From: Halopseudomonas pelagia CL-AP6
GTDB lineage: Bacteria; Pseudomonadota; Gammaproteobacteria; Pseudomonadales; Pseudomonadaceae
Length of the DNA stretch: 64,000 nt
Assembly: GCF_000410875.1 (NCBI RefSeq)
Contig: NZ_AROI01000009.1
Location: forward strand, 428,050-492,049
Direction: 5' to 3'
Position 1 is the first letter of the stretch. Each line of letters begins with the position of its first letter. The position numbers were made by a program, and so were the translations under genes. Shown here piece after piece: positions 48,182 to 59,094 of the stretch. The notes beneath the pieces were generated by a model. That model searched no databases. It was not told where the DNA came from and was given only the letters and a program-made list of their open reading frames with translations.

Positions 48182-49798
48182 ATGAAAGAAGGTTTTCGCC
48201 AGAGTATGGCCTGGCTGCACACCTGGTGCGGCCTGGTCGTGGGGTGGGTACTGTTCTTCGTGTTCGTCACCGGCACGGCAGGCTACTTTACCTTCGAGAT
48301 CACCCGCTGGATGGAGCCGGAACGCCCATTTCTGGGGGCTGCACCCGAGTACGACAATGGGGCGCTGGCCGACATGGCCCTGCAGCGGTTGGAACAGGTT
48401 GCGCCTGGCGCCAGGTCATGGAACATCACCCTGCCCCACCATTCGCAAGCCTCGCGGAGCTGGGAGAACTTCGAGATTAGCTGGGAAACCATGCCGCTGG
48501 AACGTCATGAGCGCGGTGTTCGGGGTAGTGAAAAAGTGGACCCGCATACCGGCGGCCTGCGCACCGAAATAGAGCCTCGTGAAACGGGCGGTGGCAGGCT
48601 GCTGTACCGCATGCACTACTCACTGCATTACATCGACCGTCAGTTGGCGTTCTACTTGGTCGGCATCTGCACCATGCTGATGCTGGTGGCTCTGGTCAGT
48701 GGGGTGATCACCCATAAAAAGATCTTCAAGGACTTTTTTACTTTTAGGCCGGGCAAGGGCCAGCGCTCCTGGCTGGATGCCCATAACCTGATCAGTGTGA
48801 TGGCGCTCCCCTTCTTCTTGATGATTACCTACAGCGGACTGGTGTTCTTCGCCGCGTCCTACATGCCCGCCGGTATCGCCACCCTTTACGGTGTCGATAG
48901 GCCAAGCCAGATGCGCTTTTTCAACGAGCTATTGGGTGACCCTAAGCATGAGCCGGTCAGCCGCCCCGAGGCATCCGTACCCACAATGCTTGCCAACGCT
49001 GAAGACGTCTGGGGCAAGGGCCAGGTTCGCTCGCTGATGCTGGAGCACGAAGTGGGCCAGGAGCCCCTTGTCGAGATCGGCAAGGTAAGCAGCACCAAGT
49101 TGCGAGTGCGTGAAGGTGAAACAATGCGCTTTCACGCCCACACCGGCGAGCTCCTGCCGCCCAAACCAGGCGATCACGCCGTGGTCGAGACTTACCAGAC
49201 GCTGCTTGCCCTGCACGAGGGACACTTTGCCGATCCATGGCTACGCTGGTTGTACTTCATAGCTGGAATCCTCGGCTGCGGAATGATCGGCACCGGTCTG
49301 GTGCTCTGGACGATCAAGCGTCGTAGAAACCATGATGCGACGGGTGGGCACTTCGGTCTGAGGCTGGTCGAGGCCCTGAATGTGGCGACTATTGTCGGTC
49401 TACCGGCAGCGGTGGCGGCCTACTTCTGGGCCAACCGTCTGCTACCACTGGACATTGCCGACCGTGCTAACTGGGAAGCCAATGTCCTCTTTCTGGTCTG
49501 GGGCGAAACCCTGATCTATGCCTTTTTCCGCGACATCCGCAAGGCCTGGGTAGAGCTTTCATGGCTTGCCGCCGCCGCTTTTCTATTACTGCCCATACTT
49601 AACGCCCTCACCACCGACAAACATCTCGGTGCCAGCCTGGCCGTCGGCGACTGGGTGCTGGCGGGATTTGATCTTAGCATGCTGGCTCTGGGGCTGGCTT
49701 TTGCCTATCTGGCCCTCAGGATCAAAAGAATCTGGTTGAAAAAAGCCGCAGAGGAATCGCCGGCACATGCCGGCAGCCCCAGTGGAGAGATGGCATGA
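48182..49798 (+). CDS. PepSY-associated transmembrane protein
   Basis: This 538-residue protein has four large transmembrane segments typical of the PepSY-TM family: about 10-38, 150-175, 200-225 and 355-380, with further helices at the C-terminus. RQSMAWLHTWCGLVVGWVLFF is the family start, and the conserved helix histidines in MHYSLHY and WLDAHNL may bind haem. Homologues reduce ferric siderophores in the inner membrane. It forms an operon with the two following genes through ATGA overlaps. Confidence 0.88.
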   Translation: MKEGFRQSMAWLHTWCGLVVGWVLFFVFVTGTAGYFTFEITRWMEPERPFLGAAPEYDNGALADMALQRLEQVAPGARSWNITLPHHSQASRSWENFEISWETMPLERHERGVRGSEKVDPHTGGLRTEIEPRETGGGRLLYRMHYSLHYIDRQLAFYLVGICTMLMLVALVSGVITHKKIFKDFFTFRPGKGQRSWLDAHNLISVMALPFFLMITYSGLVFFAASYMPAGIATLYGVDRPSQMRFFNELLGDPKHEPVSRPEASVPTMLANAEDVWGKGQVRSLMLEHEVGQEPLVEIGKVSSTKLRVREGETMRFHAHTGELLPPKPGDHAVVETYQTLLALHEGHFADPWLRWLYFIAGILGCGMIGTGLVLWTIKRRRNHDATGGHFGLRLVEALNVATIVGLPAAVAAYFWANRLLPLDIADRANWEANVLFLVWGETLIYAFFRDIRKAWVELSWLAAAAFLLLPILNALTTDKHLGASLAVGDWVLAGFDLSMLALGLAFAYLALRIKRIWLKKAAEESPAHAGSPSGEMA

Positions 49799-50109
49799 TC
49801 GCGCTGCTCAAGGATCCTGCACGCTACCGTTGGATGGTGGCATCCCGGATAGCGGCTGCAGCGCTAGGCGGTTACCTCCTTACCTCGGCCCTGACAGTAT
49901 TGCTGGCGCTGACCTGGCCTCTGCCCCAAGCCTACGCGCTGGCGGCCAGTACCATGCTGAGCTTTGCTTTGTATGCTGCGATTATCGTATGGGTCTTTGC
50001 CGCACGGCGGCTGTGGGTAGTGTGGCTGGGCCTGATTTTGACAACGGCTGTATGCACGGCACTATGCTGGCTTTTGCTGCCGGGCGCGGTCCCCGGGGGC
50101 ACGCTATGA
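49795..50109 (+). CDS. DUF3649 small membrane protein
   Basis: This 104-residue protein has three hydrophobic segments (about 15-45, 48-72, 75-98). RYRWMVASRIAAAALGGYLLTSALTVL is the DUF3649 opening. It overlaps both the previous and next gene by ATGA. It is described as an iron-uptake membrane accessory only by association. Confidence 0.8.
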   Translation: MIALLKDPARYRWMVASRIAAAALGGYLLTSALTVLLALTWPLPQAYALAASTMLSFALYAAIIVWVFAARRLWVVWLGLILTTAVCTALCWLLLPGAVPGGTL

Positions 50110-50942
50110 CCTGGATGAGTCTCTCGGTTTTCACCACCAGCCTCGCAGGGTTTGTCGCCTTGGCGCTGGCCATGCCTAAGCACAGCAAACATTTGATAAG
50201 CAAAGCGCTGCCCGACTCCAGACGGTTTCTGCTTCGTATTCTGGGCTGGTGCTTGCTAGCAGTGGCTCTGGGCCTGGCGATAGCGCAATGGCAGTTTGCT
50301 ATGGGCTCTGTTGTCTGGTTTGGCTGGCTAAGCGTGGCCGGCCTGGGACTGGTCTTCTATCTGCCCAAATGGCCTTGGCAACCGCAAACTCGGCCGAGCA
50401 GCCCGCGCAGGGAAAAGCTCCGCAACGGCGATGCTGTAGCAGCACCACCGGCAATCCGATCACGCCGCGCCACTCTGCTCCGTGCCGGGTTCACCGCTGC
50501 GGCCCTGCTTTTACCGCTGTCTGCCTTTACCTGGCAGCTGCTTGGCGCTCCGCAAGCACCCTTGTTACGCGAGGACGCCATTCACGGCCAGATAGGGCCC
50601 TGGGCATTTTCCCTGGCAGAAAAGGATCAGAAGCCGCCAGAGATTGTCGCCATGGGCGTCCCACTCAAAGCCTTCGTCATTCGTTTTTGCGAAGGCTGTG
50701 ATCAGGATATTCGTACCGCCTATCTTAAAGTAAGAAAGCCCCGTTCTCTGCGCGCCGCAGGAACGTCCTTTGACGGCAGGGGGCGGGAGAAGACCGCTAT
50801 CATTTCGCTACCCGACGCCATCAGTCTCAACGACGGCATCTGGCTAACAGTGGAAAGCAAGAACGGTGAGGTGCATTACCAGCAATTTGATATACAGCGG
50901 GTGTCGCCGGCCATCGCCAGCTTTCTACTGGCGCGGCCATGA
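50106..50942 (+). CDS. DUF3325 membrane protein with an extra C-terminal periplasmic domain
   Basis: From ATG 50106 (within the previous stop, ATGA) the frame is 278 residues. Residues 1-95 are a DUF3325 unit with helices (LSVFTTSLAGFVALALAMPKH, LRILGWCLLAVALGLAIAQW). A basic linker and another transmembrane segment (about 125-147, preceded by RSRRATLLRAG) lead to a roughly 130-residue domain, HGQIGPWAFSLAEKDQKPP onward, containing a CEGC pair. DUF3325 is usually alone at about 110 residues, so this looks like a fusion. An in-frame open stretch back to 49767 is antiparallel noise within the DUF3649 region. Confidence 0.75.
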   Translation: MTWMSLSVFTTSLAGFVALALAMPKHSKHLISKALPDSRRFLLRILGWCLLAVALGLAIAQWQFAMGSVVWFGWLSVAGLGLVFYLPKWPWQPQTRPSSPRREKLRNGDAVAAPPAIRSRRATLLRAGFTAAALLLPLSAFTWQLLGAPQAPLLREDAIHGQIGPWAFSLAEKDQKPPEIVAMGVPLKAFVIRFCEGCDQDIRTAYLKVRKPRSLRAAGTSFDGRGREKTAIISLPDAISLNDGIWLTVESKNGEVHYQQFDIQRVSPAIASFLLARP

Positions 50943-50999
50943 GGCGGGGGCTTAAGCCAACCTCCGCGTAGCTTTATGACTGACCTGGATGCGGCAGGA

Positions 51000-51536
51000 T
51001 CAATGCATGCCATGACCGTGCTGTGAGGACGCGGCCTGCTGTAATAGTTCCTGATCAATGTCCTCAAAGCGCAACACTCGTCCACCGTGCTCGTCGGCGA
51101 GCGCCTGCGCTGCGGCCTCATCTTTGAAGCTGGCCAAACTCGCTCCCATAGCGCTCTTCAGCGAAATGCCGGTGACATAATAAGCAGTGGTCGCGTCGAT
51201 CAGGTGCGCGTCATCCGGTGCGCTCCATTCGCTTTGTCCCATATCATGGACGAACAGCGAAACGTCGCTGATACGGTTCTCCGGCTGCAACCACCAACCG
51301 AGCATTTCGGCAGTTGAGCAAAACTTGCGCACGCCAGCATTACCGACGCTTTGGCCTTTAGGACCGTCAAACTCCGTGATTGCCATCCCGCAGACATGGC
51401 ATTCGTCATCAGGATGGAAGGCCACCGGCTCACGCACTACCTGCGTCTCTTGCTCTTTGCCGCAGGCCAACAGACCCAAGCTCATCAGGGTGATTGCGAC
51501 CAGACGCACGCCGCGCTCTTGAAAACAATTCATCAT
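51000..51536 (-). CDS. nosL: NosL copper lipoprotein
   Basis: This 178-residue lipoprotein (LLAC, Cys25) holds the NosL Cu(I) site CHVCGM (C46, C49, M51). It delivers copper for NosZ CuZ assembly together with NosDFY. The His-rich tail HGHGMH adds metal ligands. The ATG at 51536 or 51533 are equally possible starts. It is the last gene of the nosRZDFYL operon; no tatE or nosX follows. Confidence 0.93.
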   Translation of the reverse strand: MMNCFQERGVRLVAITLMSLGLLACGKEQETQVVREPVAFHPDDECHVCGMAITEFDGPKGQSVGNAGVRKFCSTAEMLGWWLQPENRISDVSLFVHDMGQSEWSAPDDAHLIDATTAYYVTGISLKSAMGASLASFKDEAAAQALADEHGGRVLRFEDIDQELLQQAASSQHGHGMH

Positions 51537-51552
51537 CTAAACATCCTTAGGA

Positions 51553-52383
51553 TCACACGACCCGTCGACGGAACAACCAATAAGCCAGAAGCAAGGAAAT
51601 ACTCGCCCAGACAACCAGACACACCCATAACAGCCAGCCCGATATCGGCAGATCATCTCCCAACGTCAGTACGCCGACGGCGCTGCTGCCAACATCAAAG
51701 CCTGAAAGGTTAATCAGGCGGTAGATATCGGTGGGGTTGAAGAGCAATACCCAGGGTAGAAGGTCAGGGTTGAACTTGCCCTCGCTGATGACCAGCACAG
51801 CCAGCAACGCCAGATCGAAGACCAGCACAAACAGAAACCACAGACCAAGCGCCAACCCGGCTGCGGTGGATTTCTCCCGAGCCAGGCTGCTCAGTACATA
51901 GGCCAGCGCCAGAAACACCCAACCCAGTAGCGTCGAAGAGAGCATGAAACGTCCGAACGCCCATACCAACAGACTCAGCTCGACGTCTTCGACCAGCGCT
52001 GCGATGGCCAGCGCGGCGCTGCCGAACCCGATCAGTGTGGCCAGAGCCAGAATCAGCCCATGGCCAAAGAACTTGCCCAGCAGGATCTGCCCGCGACCCA
52101 ACGGATAGGTCAGCAGCAACATCAGCGTACCGCCCTCCTCCTCGCCGACGATCGCATCGTAGGCCAGCATCAACGCGATTAGCGGCATGAGGAAGGTTGC
52201 CAGACTGGCGAGACTGGCGATGGTCGCCGGAATCGAGGTAAAGCCAACCTGCCCCGACGCGGCAGCGCCAAACCAGGCTATGCCGACGGCCAACAGTGCG
52301 AACACCAGGCTGATCGCCAGCAACCAGCGATTGCGCAGGCCGTCGCTGAGCTCCTTGCGGGCAATATTCCAGATCTGCTTCAT
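51553..52383 (-). CDS. nosY: NosY ABC transporter permease
   Basis: This 276-residue inner-membrane protein has six transmembrane helices and the ABC-2 motif [21 protein letters not shown] at its start; [26 protein letters not shown] is the family coupling segment. NosY pairs with NosF and NosD to supply sulfur species or copper-loaded protein for the CuZ cluster. It overlaps nosF by 4 bases. Confidence 0.93.
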   Translation of the reverse strand: MKQIWNIARKELSDGLRNRWLLAISLVFALLAVGIAWFGAAASGQVGFTSIPATIASLASLATFLMPLIALMLAYDAIVGEEEGGTLMLLLTYPLGRGQILLGKFFGHGLILALATLIGFGSAALAIAALVEDVELSLLVWAFGRFMLSSTLLGWVFLALAYVLSSLAREKSTAAGLALGLWFLFVLVFDLALLAVLVISEGKFNPDLLPWVLLFNPTDIYRLINLSGFDVGSSAVGVLTLGDDLPISGWLLWVCLVVWASISLLLAYWLFRRRVV

Positions 52384-53291
52384 GCCGGTACCTCGCTGGC
52401 CTGGTCCATGTAGTGGCGATACAGGTCGGTAAGCGAGGGCTGGTGGATTTCGATGTCAGTCAGTCTTTCTCCGGCCAGCAACTCGCGCAATAGATCAAGC
52501 TTCTGATCACCCCGTGCGACCACTTCGATACCGTCTTTGCCGAGCGGCGTGGCGCTATGCCCGGCAGCGTTCCAACGTTGCATCCAGGACTCCCGGTCGA
52601 CCACGCCGCTGACTCGGATACGCTCGGGGAGTGCCGCCTCGTTTCGCAAGCTGGTCAGCGTGCCCACCGCTTGCAAGCGCCCCCCGGCAAGGATGGCGCC
52701 ACGGTCGATAAGCCGCTCGACCCCCGGCAGTACGTGGGAACAAAGGATCACACTGCAACCCTGCTGGCGCAGCCCATCGATCAGGCTATACAGGTCCTCA
52801 GTGGCGACCGGGTCCAGGCCCACCGTGGGCTCATCCAGCAGCAGCAGTCGGGGCTCGCCCAGCAGTGCCTGCGCCAACCCCAGACGTTGGCGCATACCTT
52901 TTGAGTAGGTACGCACCTTGCGATCTGCCGCATGGCTCAAACCGACCTGTTCCAATAACTGTTCGGTCTGGCTGACCGCGGCGCCCTTCAAGCGCGCGAA
53001 GTGCCGGAGTGTTTCGCGGCCGCTAAGCTGTGCATAAAAGGTCACGTTCTCCGGCAGATAGCCGAGCGTGCGGCGCACCTGCGGATCATTCGGCTCACGA
53101 CCCAGTACGCGCACCTGGCCTTCAGTCGCATTGAGCAAGCCGAGGATAAGTTTCATCGTGGTGGTCTTGCCGGCACCGTTGTGACCGAACAAGCCAAGCA
53201 CTTCGCCCTTACCCAGAGTAAGGCTAAGGTCTTCGAGTACGGTCAAGGCGCCGTAGCGCTGGGTGAGGTGGTGGATTTCTACTGCATTCAT
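52380..53291 (-). CDS. nosF: NosF ABC transporter ATP-binding protein
   Basis: This 303-residue ATPase has Walker [10 protein letters not shown] at 36-44, the signature [15 protein letters not shown], and Walker [14 protein letters not shown]. With NosY and NosD it forms the NosDFY complex that powers maturation of N2O reductase. Overlaps nosD by 4 bases. Confidence 0.96.
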   Translation of the reverse strand: MNAVEIHHLTQRYGALTVLEDLSLTLGKGEVLGLFGHNGAGKTTTMKLILGLLNATEGQVRVLGREPNDPQVRRTLGYLPENVTFYAQLSGRETLRHFARLKGAAVSQTEQLLEQVGLSHAADRKVRTYSKGMRQRLGLAQALLGEPRLLLLDEPTVGLDPVATEDLYSLIDGLRQQGCSVILCSHVLPGVERLIDRGAILAGGRLQAVGTLTSLRNEAALPERIRVSGVVDRESWMQRWNAAGHSATPLGKDGIEVVARGDQKLDLLRELLAGERLTDIEIHQPSLTDLYRHYMDQASEVPA

Positions 53292-54592
53292 CGGGTGGTT
53301 TCCTGAGCCAGCGCCGGACTGTCGGCCGGTAGTTTCATTAACGGATGACTGTCCTGTACACCCGGCGATTTGATCACTGGGAAAACACGTTGCACCCAGC
53401 GCAGCAATTCAATCGCGGGACTGTTCATCAGCAAGCGCACCTGCGGGTAAAGCCAAAGCAAGCGGTCGATATTGTCGTTTGGTTCGTAGGAAACGTCGCC
53501 GACTCCGTCGTTATCGCGGTCCCAACCCAGGTAATCACTCCAATAATTACCCTGCCCATCCACCGACCATTCCTGGGTGCGCGTGGCGACGTATTTGACC
53601 TGCTGCTGGTTGCCGACAAAGGCGTTACGGCTGATCTTGTTATCCTCAGAACCAGCAGTAAGATGAATACCCAAGCCACTGTTTTCAAAATGATTATTTT
53701 CAATGGTATTGAACAGGGAATTATAGATAAAGAGCGCCTTGCCTTCAGCGCCGGAGATCATGGCGTCACCAGTGGACCCCTGATGTGCATCGGTAACGAA
53801 GTTATCGCTGACCGTTGAATAGGTGATGTAATTCATCAGAATGCCGTAGTTCTGATCGTGCTCGGAGCGGTTGCCCGTCACCGTCAACTGGCGGCTTTGC
53901 ATCAATGCATAGCCGGTACGGGTGTTACGCGTGATATTGCCGATGACCGTGTTGTCATGGGAAAACATGTAGTGCACGCCATAGCGCAGATCTTCTAGTG
54001 TGTTGCCCTCGATCTGGTTGCCATTGGCATTGCCGATGTAGATGCCGTCCCGGGTATGACGCACATGGTTGTCGACAATCCGCGCGCCTTTGGTACTGAA
54101 TACATGAATGCCGTTGCCTCGGTTTTGCGAGCGGAGATTCTCATCGCCCTGGATGTTGTTGCCGATCACGCTGACATCACTGGCGCGATCGATCCAGATT
54201 CCGAAACCCGGTCCCTGCAGACTGTTGCCGCGCAGCGTCGCCCGTTCGGCTTGCGGGTGAATGAAAATCCCTGAATCCAGATCTGTCAGGTTCTGTCCCC
54301 AATCAAGCAAGCTACAGTTCTCGAGGGTAACGTCTGGCGCTTTTATCTCAACAACGTGACCTGTGCCCTGCGCACTCAATATCGCGCCGTCTTCGCAGCG
54401 CAGATGGATAGGCTGGTCAATGAGAAACTGGCCCTGATATTCCCCTGCGGGGATAGACCAACGGTTGTCACTCTCGGCAGACAATGGCAGCTCGGTGATG
54501 TTCTGCGGAGCCGCCTGGGCAACTCCTGAAAAATACAGTAAGGCACAGGCTGCACTAAGGCGCGATACCGCTCTCGCCGGTCTTTTAAGCAC
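53288..54592 (-). CDS. nosD: NosD periplasmic beta-helix maturation protein
   Basis: This 434-residue protein has a signal peptide at 1-27 (ending GVAQA) and a parallel beta-helix of CASH repeats ([60 protein letters not shown]). It receives copper from NosL and delivers it to NosZ. The gap to nosZ is 81 bases. Confidence 0.95.
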   Translation of the reverse strand: MLKRPARAVSRLSAACALLYFSGVAQAAPQNITELPLSAESDNRWSIPAGEYQGQFLIDQPIHLRCEDGAILSAQGTGHVVEIKAPDVTLENCSLLDWGQNLTDLDSGIFIHPQAERATLRGNSLQGPGFGIWIDRASDVSVIGNNIQGDENLRSQNRGNGIHVFSTKGARIVDNHVRHTRDGIYIGNANGNQIEGNTLEDLRYGVHYMFSHDNTVIGNITRNTRTGYALMQSRQLTVTGNRSEHDQNYGILMNYITYSTVSDNFVTDAHQGSTGDAMISGAEGKALFIYNSLFNTIENNHFENSGLGIHLTAGSEDNKISRNAFVGNQQQVKYVATRTQEWSVDGQGNYWSDYLGWDRDNDGVGDVSYEPNDNIDRLLWLYPQVRLLMNSPAIELLRWVQRVFPVIKSPGVQDSHPLMKLPADSPALAQETTR

Positions 54593-54673
54593 TGCTGTTA
54601 CCTTCTTCGGATACTTATGGAAGACAACCCGGCGAGATTCACCGGGTTGTCACAAGGACTGACAACACTTCTA

Positions 54674-56578
54674 TCAGGCAGGCTCGACCATCATCCGGCC
54701 GGTCATTTCCATGTGTAATGCGTGGCAGAACCAGCTGCAGTAGTACCAATACACACCGGGTTTGTCGGCCGTGAAGGTAATGGAAGAGGTCTGTTGCGGG
54801 CTGATCTCCATGCTCACACCATGGTTAACCATAACGAAGCCGTGGGTTACGTCCTCGATCTGGTCGATGTTGGTGATGGTCACAGTGACTTCATCACCCT
54901 GCTTGACGGTAAACTCGGTCAGACCGAAAGCCGGTGCGAAGGAAGTCATATAGACGCGCACTTTGTTGCCGTCGCGGATCACCTTGTTATCCGCAGTCAG
55001 ATTAATGCCATCCTTGTCCGCCCTCTTGACCGTTTCGGCAAAGAATAGATCATCGCGGTCCCAGACTTTCTTCGTACGGATCTGATCACGGCGCACCAGA
55101 ATGCAGTCGTGAGGTTCGGCGAACGCAGGACCGTCGTGCACCAGCTTCATTTCATCGCCGGAGATGTCAAACAACTGGTCATTCTCAGGGTGTAGCGGTC
55201 CGGTCGGCAGGAAGCGATCTTTGGAGAACTTACTGAGTACTACCATCCACTGGCCATCCGCTTCGGATGATTCAGCCAACGATGCATGGTTGTGTCCGGG
55301 CTGGTAATGCACATCAATCTTCTGCTTGATGTAGTTGACGTCTTCGCCGTTATAAGCACGAATTGCATCTGCCATGTTCCACTTGACCACCTGGCTATCG
55401 ATAAACAGGGTGGTATAGGCATTACCACGGCCATCAAAGGTTGTGTGCAGCGGTCCCAGGCCCAGTTCAACTTCAGCAATAACCGCTTCACGTGGATCCT
55501 CGAACTTGTCGTCGAACAAATCATCGAGCCGGTCGATAGCGATCATGCTGGCCGTAGGCGACAGCTTGCCGGCCACGACGAAGTATTTGCCATCGGGGGA
55601 AGTGTTACAGCCGTGGGGATTCTTCGGAATGGGGATGTAACGTGTCAACTTTGAGCCAGCACGGCCATTAACAACCGGCACTTTGGAGTCGCCCAGGGTG
55701 GTGAATTCGCCCTTTTTGACCGCTGCTTCGATGCGAGCGATATTGAAAACCACAACCCAGTCGCGCTCGGCACGCATCATGCCGCCCAGATCCGTCGCTT
55801 CTTCGGAGTTGTAGCAGGTAGACGCTGCGTACTTGCCCGTGTAGTCCGCATCGGTGTTGTCCAGGTTGCCGTCCACGATCACCTGGAAAGCGACTTCCAT
55901 GCTTTCAGCATCAATCACGTTGAACATAGTGAAGACGTCATCGCCGGTCAAACCGAAGCTGGTGCCGTCGTTCGGGTGCGGAATAAAGAATTCAGCGTTG
56001 GCAAAGATGTATTTCGTGTGCGGCACTTTCTGCAGGCGCAGACCGTGAATCGACTGAACGTTGGGAATCGTGGTGATTTTGTCGCACTTCATGATATCCA
56101 GGCGAATCCGCGCCACGCGGCTATTGGCCTTGTCGTTGATAAACAGATACTTGCCGTCGTATTTACCATCGGTCATGGAGATGTGCGGGTGGTGGCAATC
56201 GCCGTTCAGAAACTTGGCGCTCTCACCCATGACATGCCGGCTTTCGTTGGTCAAGCCCCAGCCGGTTGCCGAATCGACGTTGAACACGGGGATGCGCATC
56301 AGCTCGCGCATGGACGGAACCCCCATTACCCGGACCTCACCCTGGTGCCCGCCGCTCCAGAAACCGTAGTAGGAATCCAGTTCGCCCGGCCCGACATGAA
56401 TCTTGGACTTGGTTTCCTTGGCGGCCTGGGCAAAGGCTTCACGGCTCATGATCGAACTACCCAGCGCCGTAGCCCCCATGACCGCTGCACCCGTCATGGC
56501 GCTCGCGCCGAGGAAGCCGCGACGGCTTAGCCCTTTGGCCTCGAGTATTTCGGTGGTTTTCTTTTCTTTGTCGCTCAT
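54674..56578 (-). CDS. nosZ: Nitrous-oxide reductase (clade I)
   Basis: This 634-residue NosZ reduces N2O to N2 in the periplasm. The Tat signal [13 protein letters not shown] (RR at 19-20) marks the typical clade I enzyme. A seven-blade propeller holds the CuZ histidines ([24 protein letters not shown]). The C-terminal cupredoxin CuA motif [12 protein letters not shown] gives C614, W616, C618, H622 and M625. All copper ligands I can identify are present, so the enzyme looks active. Confidence 0.98.
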   Translation of the reverse strand: MSDKEKKTTEILEAKGLSRRGFLGASAMTGAAVMGATALGSSIMSREAFAQAAKETKSKIHVGPGELDSYYGFWSGGHQGEVRVMGVPSMRELMRIPVFNVDSATGWGLTNESRHVMGESAKFLNGDCHHPHISMTDGKYDGKYLFINDKANSRVARIRLDIMKCDKITTIPNVQSIHGLRLQKVPHTKYIFANAEFFIPHPNDGTSFGLTGDDVFTMFNVIDAESMEVAFQVIVDGNLDNTDADYTGKYAASTCYNSEEATDLGGMMRAERDWVVVFNIARIEAAVKKGEFTTLGDSKVPVVNGRAGSKLTRYIPIPKNPHGCNTSPDGKYFVVAGKLSPTASMIAIDRLDDLFDDKFEDPREAVIAEVELGLGPLHTTFDGRGNAYTTLFIDSQVVKWNMADAIRAYNGEDVNYIKQKIDVHYQPGHNHASLAESSEADGQWMVVLSKFSKDRFLPTGPLHPENDQLFDISGDEMKLVHDGPAFAEPHDCILVRRDQIRTKKVWDRDDLFFAETVKRADKDGINLTADNKVIRDGNKVRVYMTSFAPAFGLTEFTVKQGDEVTVTITNIDQIEDVTHGFVMVNHGVSMEISPQQTSSITFTADKPGVYWYYCSWFCHALHMEMTGRMMVEPA

Positions 56579-56644
56579 ATTCTAGCTCCTTGGATACGGC
56601 TTCAACTTCTGACTCGGATATTGAACGTGCCGGTATACGGTCGT

Positions 56645-58804
56645 TCAGGGTTCAACCACGTGTACTGGGATCAACTCGGGAACGGGCTCCCTTTTGCTTT
56701 TTCGGGCGCGCTTGTTCTTGAGAATCAAGGGCGGGCATTTTTCGTCGTTGTGATAAGTCATCTGGCAGTCCAGGCAGTAATGGCATTCGTTGTGATTGAT
56801 ATGGCCATCTGGATGAATAGCCTGAATTTCACATTCCTTGGCGCATAGCTGGCAGGGGTCGCCACATTCTTTACGGCGCTTCAGCCAGTCGAACAGGCGA
56901 AATTTTGAGGGAATAGCCAGCGCGGCGCCGAGTGGGCAGATGTAGCGGCAGTAGACTTTGCGCGTAAAGATACTGATCACTAACAAGATCACCGCATACA
57001 ACACAAACCACCACTGACGATCGAATTTCAGGGTGATGGCCGTCTTAAACGGCTCTACCTCAGCCGCCTGCTCGGCGACAGACATGGATTCCAGCGATAT
57101 GGCAAAGAGCACCATGAGCACTATGTACTTGACCGCCCACAGACGCTCGTGGACCGCAAAAGGTAGCTCGTACTGCGGCACTTTCAACTTACGTGCTGCT
57201 TCGTTGATCAACTCCTGTAGAGCGCCGAAGGGGCATAGCCAGCCGCAGAACACCCCTCGCCCCCAAAGCAGAATGCTGGCTGCTGTAAAGACCCACAGGA
57301 TGAAGATGATTGGATCGGTTAGAAACAGCTCCCAGCGAAAGTCGTCGAACACCGCGTGCACGAAGGTCAGTACGTTGACTATCGACAGCTGCCCCAGCGC
57401 ATACCAGCCGAGAAATACCACGGTGAAGATCAGATAGCCGCGACGCAGCCAGTGCAACAGGGTCGGATGCTTGGTGAGCTTGTCCTGGAAGAACAGGATG
57501 CCGAGCAGCACCAGCAGTGCTGTTACGACAACGCCGATCTTCCAGCTTTGCTGATACCAGATATTCACCCACATTGGCCGGTTGGCTTCTTCGATGGCGG
57601 CCAACTCTTGCGCAGTAGGCTCTGGCCGCTCAAGGTAATCCTCAGGCAGTTGGTATGGCAGCTCAAAGCTGGTGAACATGCTGCTGACCGGACCGGTCTG
57701 ACGGCGAACCAGCAGTTCCAGGGTCCAGGGTGTACCCGGATCGAAACGATGGTTTTCGCGCACAATGAAGATCGACATTTCATTAAAGGCGGGCATGCCG
57801 GCTGCGAACACGTCCGACAACCGATCATGGTCCATATCCCGGAAGCTGATCATCTCGCCAAACTGCCGCAACTGCACCCGATCGAAGATGCCGCCGCGTA
57901 CATAGCCGGAACCTTTGTACGAATAGTCTCCACTGCCCATTACCGCGATGGCGTGCTCGCCAGGTTCGAGGTCTTCCATCAGAAATCGGTATTGGTTGTC
58001 ACCCATCAGGTTGCGACCAATGGTCGGCGGGTTGAGATGTGCTGCATACAAGTCGATAAACGTTGCGTCGACCTGATCAGGGGCCGCCTCGTCTATTCCC
58101 TCTGCCTCGGTACCGAGGAAGGCTTCATCGATCTGCCCATGGGTGAGGTGTAGGCGGCGAATTGAACCATTCCCGGTCAGAGTCGCCCAGTCTGCCTCCT
58201 GGTATACATCATCCCGTACGATAGCCGGCCTGGTTCCAACACCACTTGTTTCTTCGACCAGCCCCAGCGATACCGCCACAGTATGAGCAGTACCCATGAC
58301 GATTTCATTGACCACCATGACGGTCACAGTCGCGCCGCTCACCGCATCCACAGTGACCGCGTTCTCATCCCTCGACCGGCCGACCACAACACGCTGATTG
58401 ACGGAGATGCCGTCATACTTGGCGGTGAAGTCATGCAGTTTATGCTCAGGAATACCGATCAGCAGGATGGGTTCATGATGCTCCAGCACATAGGCATCAC
58501 GGATCACGCCTCGCGGATCCAGGATCACATGGAGGTTGATGGGTTTGCCTGAATAGGCAGGAATGGTAGTGACGTCAATGCTCTCGTAGGCATAACCGAC
58601 CACCTCTTCGCCTGCATACAAAGTACTGACGTTGTACTCGCCCTCAGGCTCGGAAACGCTATCAGCAGCAGGCAATGCGGCGTCAATTCGCTGCTGCACA
58701 AGCTCAGCATGATCTTGAGCCTGCACCGTCTGCATAGCGCCCAGCGCTAGGACAATGCAGAAAATAGCTCTGCAGACCCATACAGCACTGATTGGGTTTG
58801 TCAT
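56645..58804 (-). CDS. nosR: NosR, membrane-bound flavin/iron-sulfur electron donor for NosZ
   Basis: This 719-residue protein has a signal peptide at 1-29 and a periplasmic FMN-binding domain (about 80-180) with the flavinylated-threonine motif VDAVSGATVTV. Several transmembrane helices follow, with CGWLCPFGALQE and CRYICPLGAALA, and then two 4Fe-4S clusters in CGDPCQLCAKECEIQAI and CHYCLDCQMTYHNDEKCPP. It transfers electrons to NosZ and is needed for its expression. FMN attachment requires ApbE/NosX, which must be elsewhere. The gene leads the operon. Confidence 0.97.
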   Translation of the reverse strand: MTNPISAVWVCRAIFCIVLALGAMQTVQAQDHAELVQQRIDAALPAADSVSEPEGEYNVSTLYAGEEVVGYAYESIDVTTIPAYSGKPINLHVILDPRGVIRDAYVLEHHEPILLIGIPEHKLHDFTAKYDGISVNQRVVVGRSRDENAVTVDAVSGATVTVMVVNEIVMGTAHTVAVSLGLVEETSGVGTRPAIVRDDVYQEADWATLTGNGSIRRLHLTHGQIDEAFLGTEAEGIDEAAPDQVDATFIDLYAAHLNPPTIGRNLMGDNQYRFLMEDLEPGEHAIAVMGSGDYSYKGSGYVRGGIFDRVQLRQFGEMISFRDMDHDRLSDVFAAGMPAFNEMSIFIVRENHRFDPGTPWTLELLVRRQTGPVSSMFTSFELPYQLPEDYLERPEPTAQELAAIEEANRPMWVNIWYQQSWKIGVVVTALLVLLGILFFQDKLTKHPTLLHWLRRGYLIFTVVFLGWYALGQLSIVNVLTFVHAVFDDFRWELFLTDPIIFILWVFTAASILLWGRGVFCGWLCPFGALQELINEAARKLKVPQYELPFAVHERLWAVKYIVLMVLFAISLESMSVAEQAAEVEPFKTAITLKFDRQWWFVLYAVILLVISIFTRKVYCRYICPLGAALAIPSKFRLFDWLKRRKECGDPCQLCAKECEIQAIHPDGHINHNECHYCLDCQMTYHNDEKCPPLILKNKRARKSKREPVPELIPVHVVEP

Positions 58805-58851
58805 CTAACGGGGCTCCGGGTGCTAAAGAGATGGCTTGCGGGGTTTGGGCT

Positions 58852-58857
58852 TAGTGT
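58852..58857 (-). promoter_or_regulatory. -10 element of the nos operon
   Basis: TACACT on the minus strand. The FNR/DNR box centre is 33 bases upstream of this hexamer's centre, as in class II FNR-dependent promoters (box at about -41.5). Confidence 0.65.
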
Positions 58858-58876
58858 AGGCCTCAATTGAGCTGGC

Positions 58877-58898
58877 GGATTTGACGAGCGTCAAATCC
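58877..58898 (-). promoter_or_regulatory. FNR/DNR palindrome upstream of nosR
   Basis: Perfect inverted repeat GGATTTGAC (58877-58885), spacer GAGC, GTCAAATCC (58890-58898). The core TTGAC-N4-GTCAA fits DNR/FNR sites, and the 9-bp arms make it unusually long. Confidence 0.88.
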
Positions 58899-59094
58899 GG
58901 CCGGCTACAGGATGGCGTGTGTTGACGTTATTTCGCGGACAATTCTGCCTATTTTTCGACTTTGATTCGAAAATAAAAGCAAATTGTCGTTTTAATGTTT
59001 TCCATCCGCAGTTAGCGCAACCTGGGGCTGCAGACTCCTTGCAGTGATATCTGGTCAAAAGGCTTCAGGCCTATGGTCGCGGCTGAAACGAAAA

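Noticed and set aside
49767..50105. Longer start for the DUF3325 fusion
   Set aside because: It would fully overlap DUF3649 in another frame; the ATG at 50106 gives the normal DUF3325 start and an ATGA overlap.
57356..58153. 265-residue open frame opposite nosR
   Set aside because: Antisense shadow with no motif.
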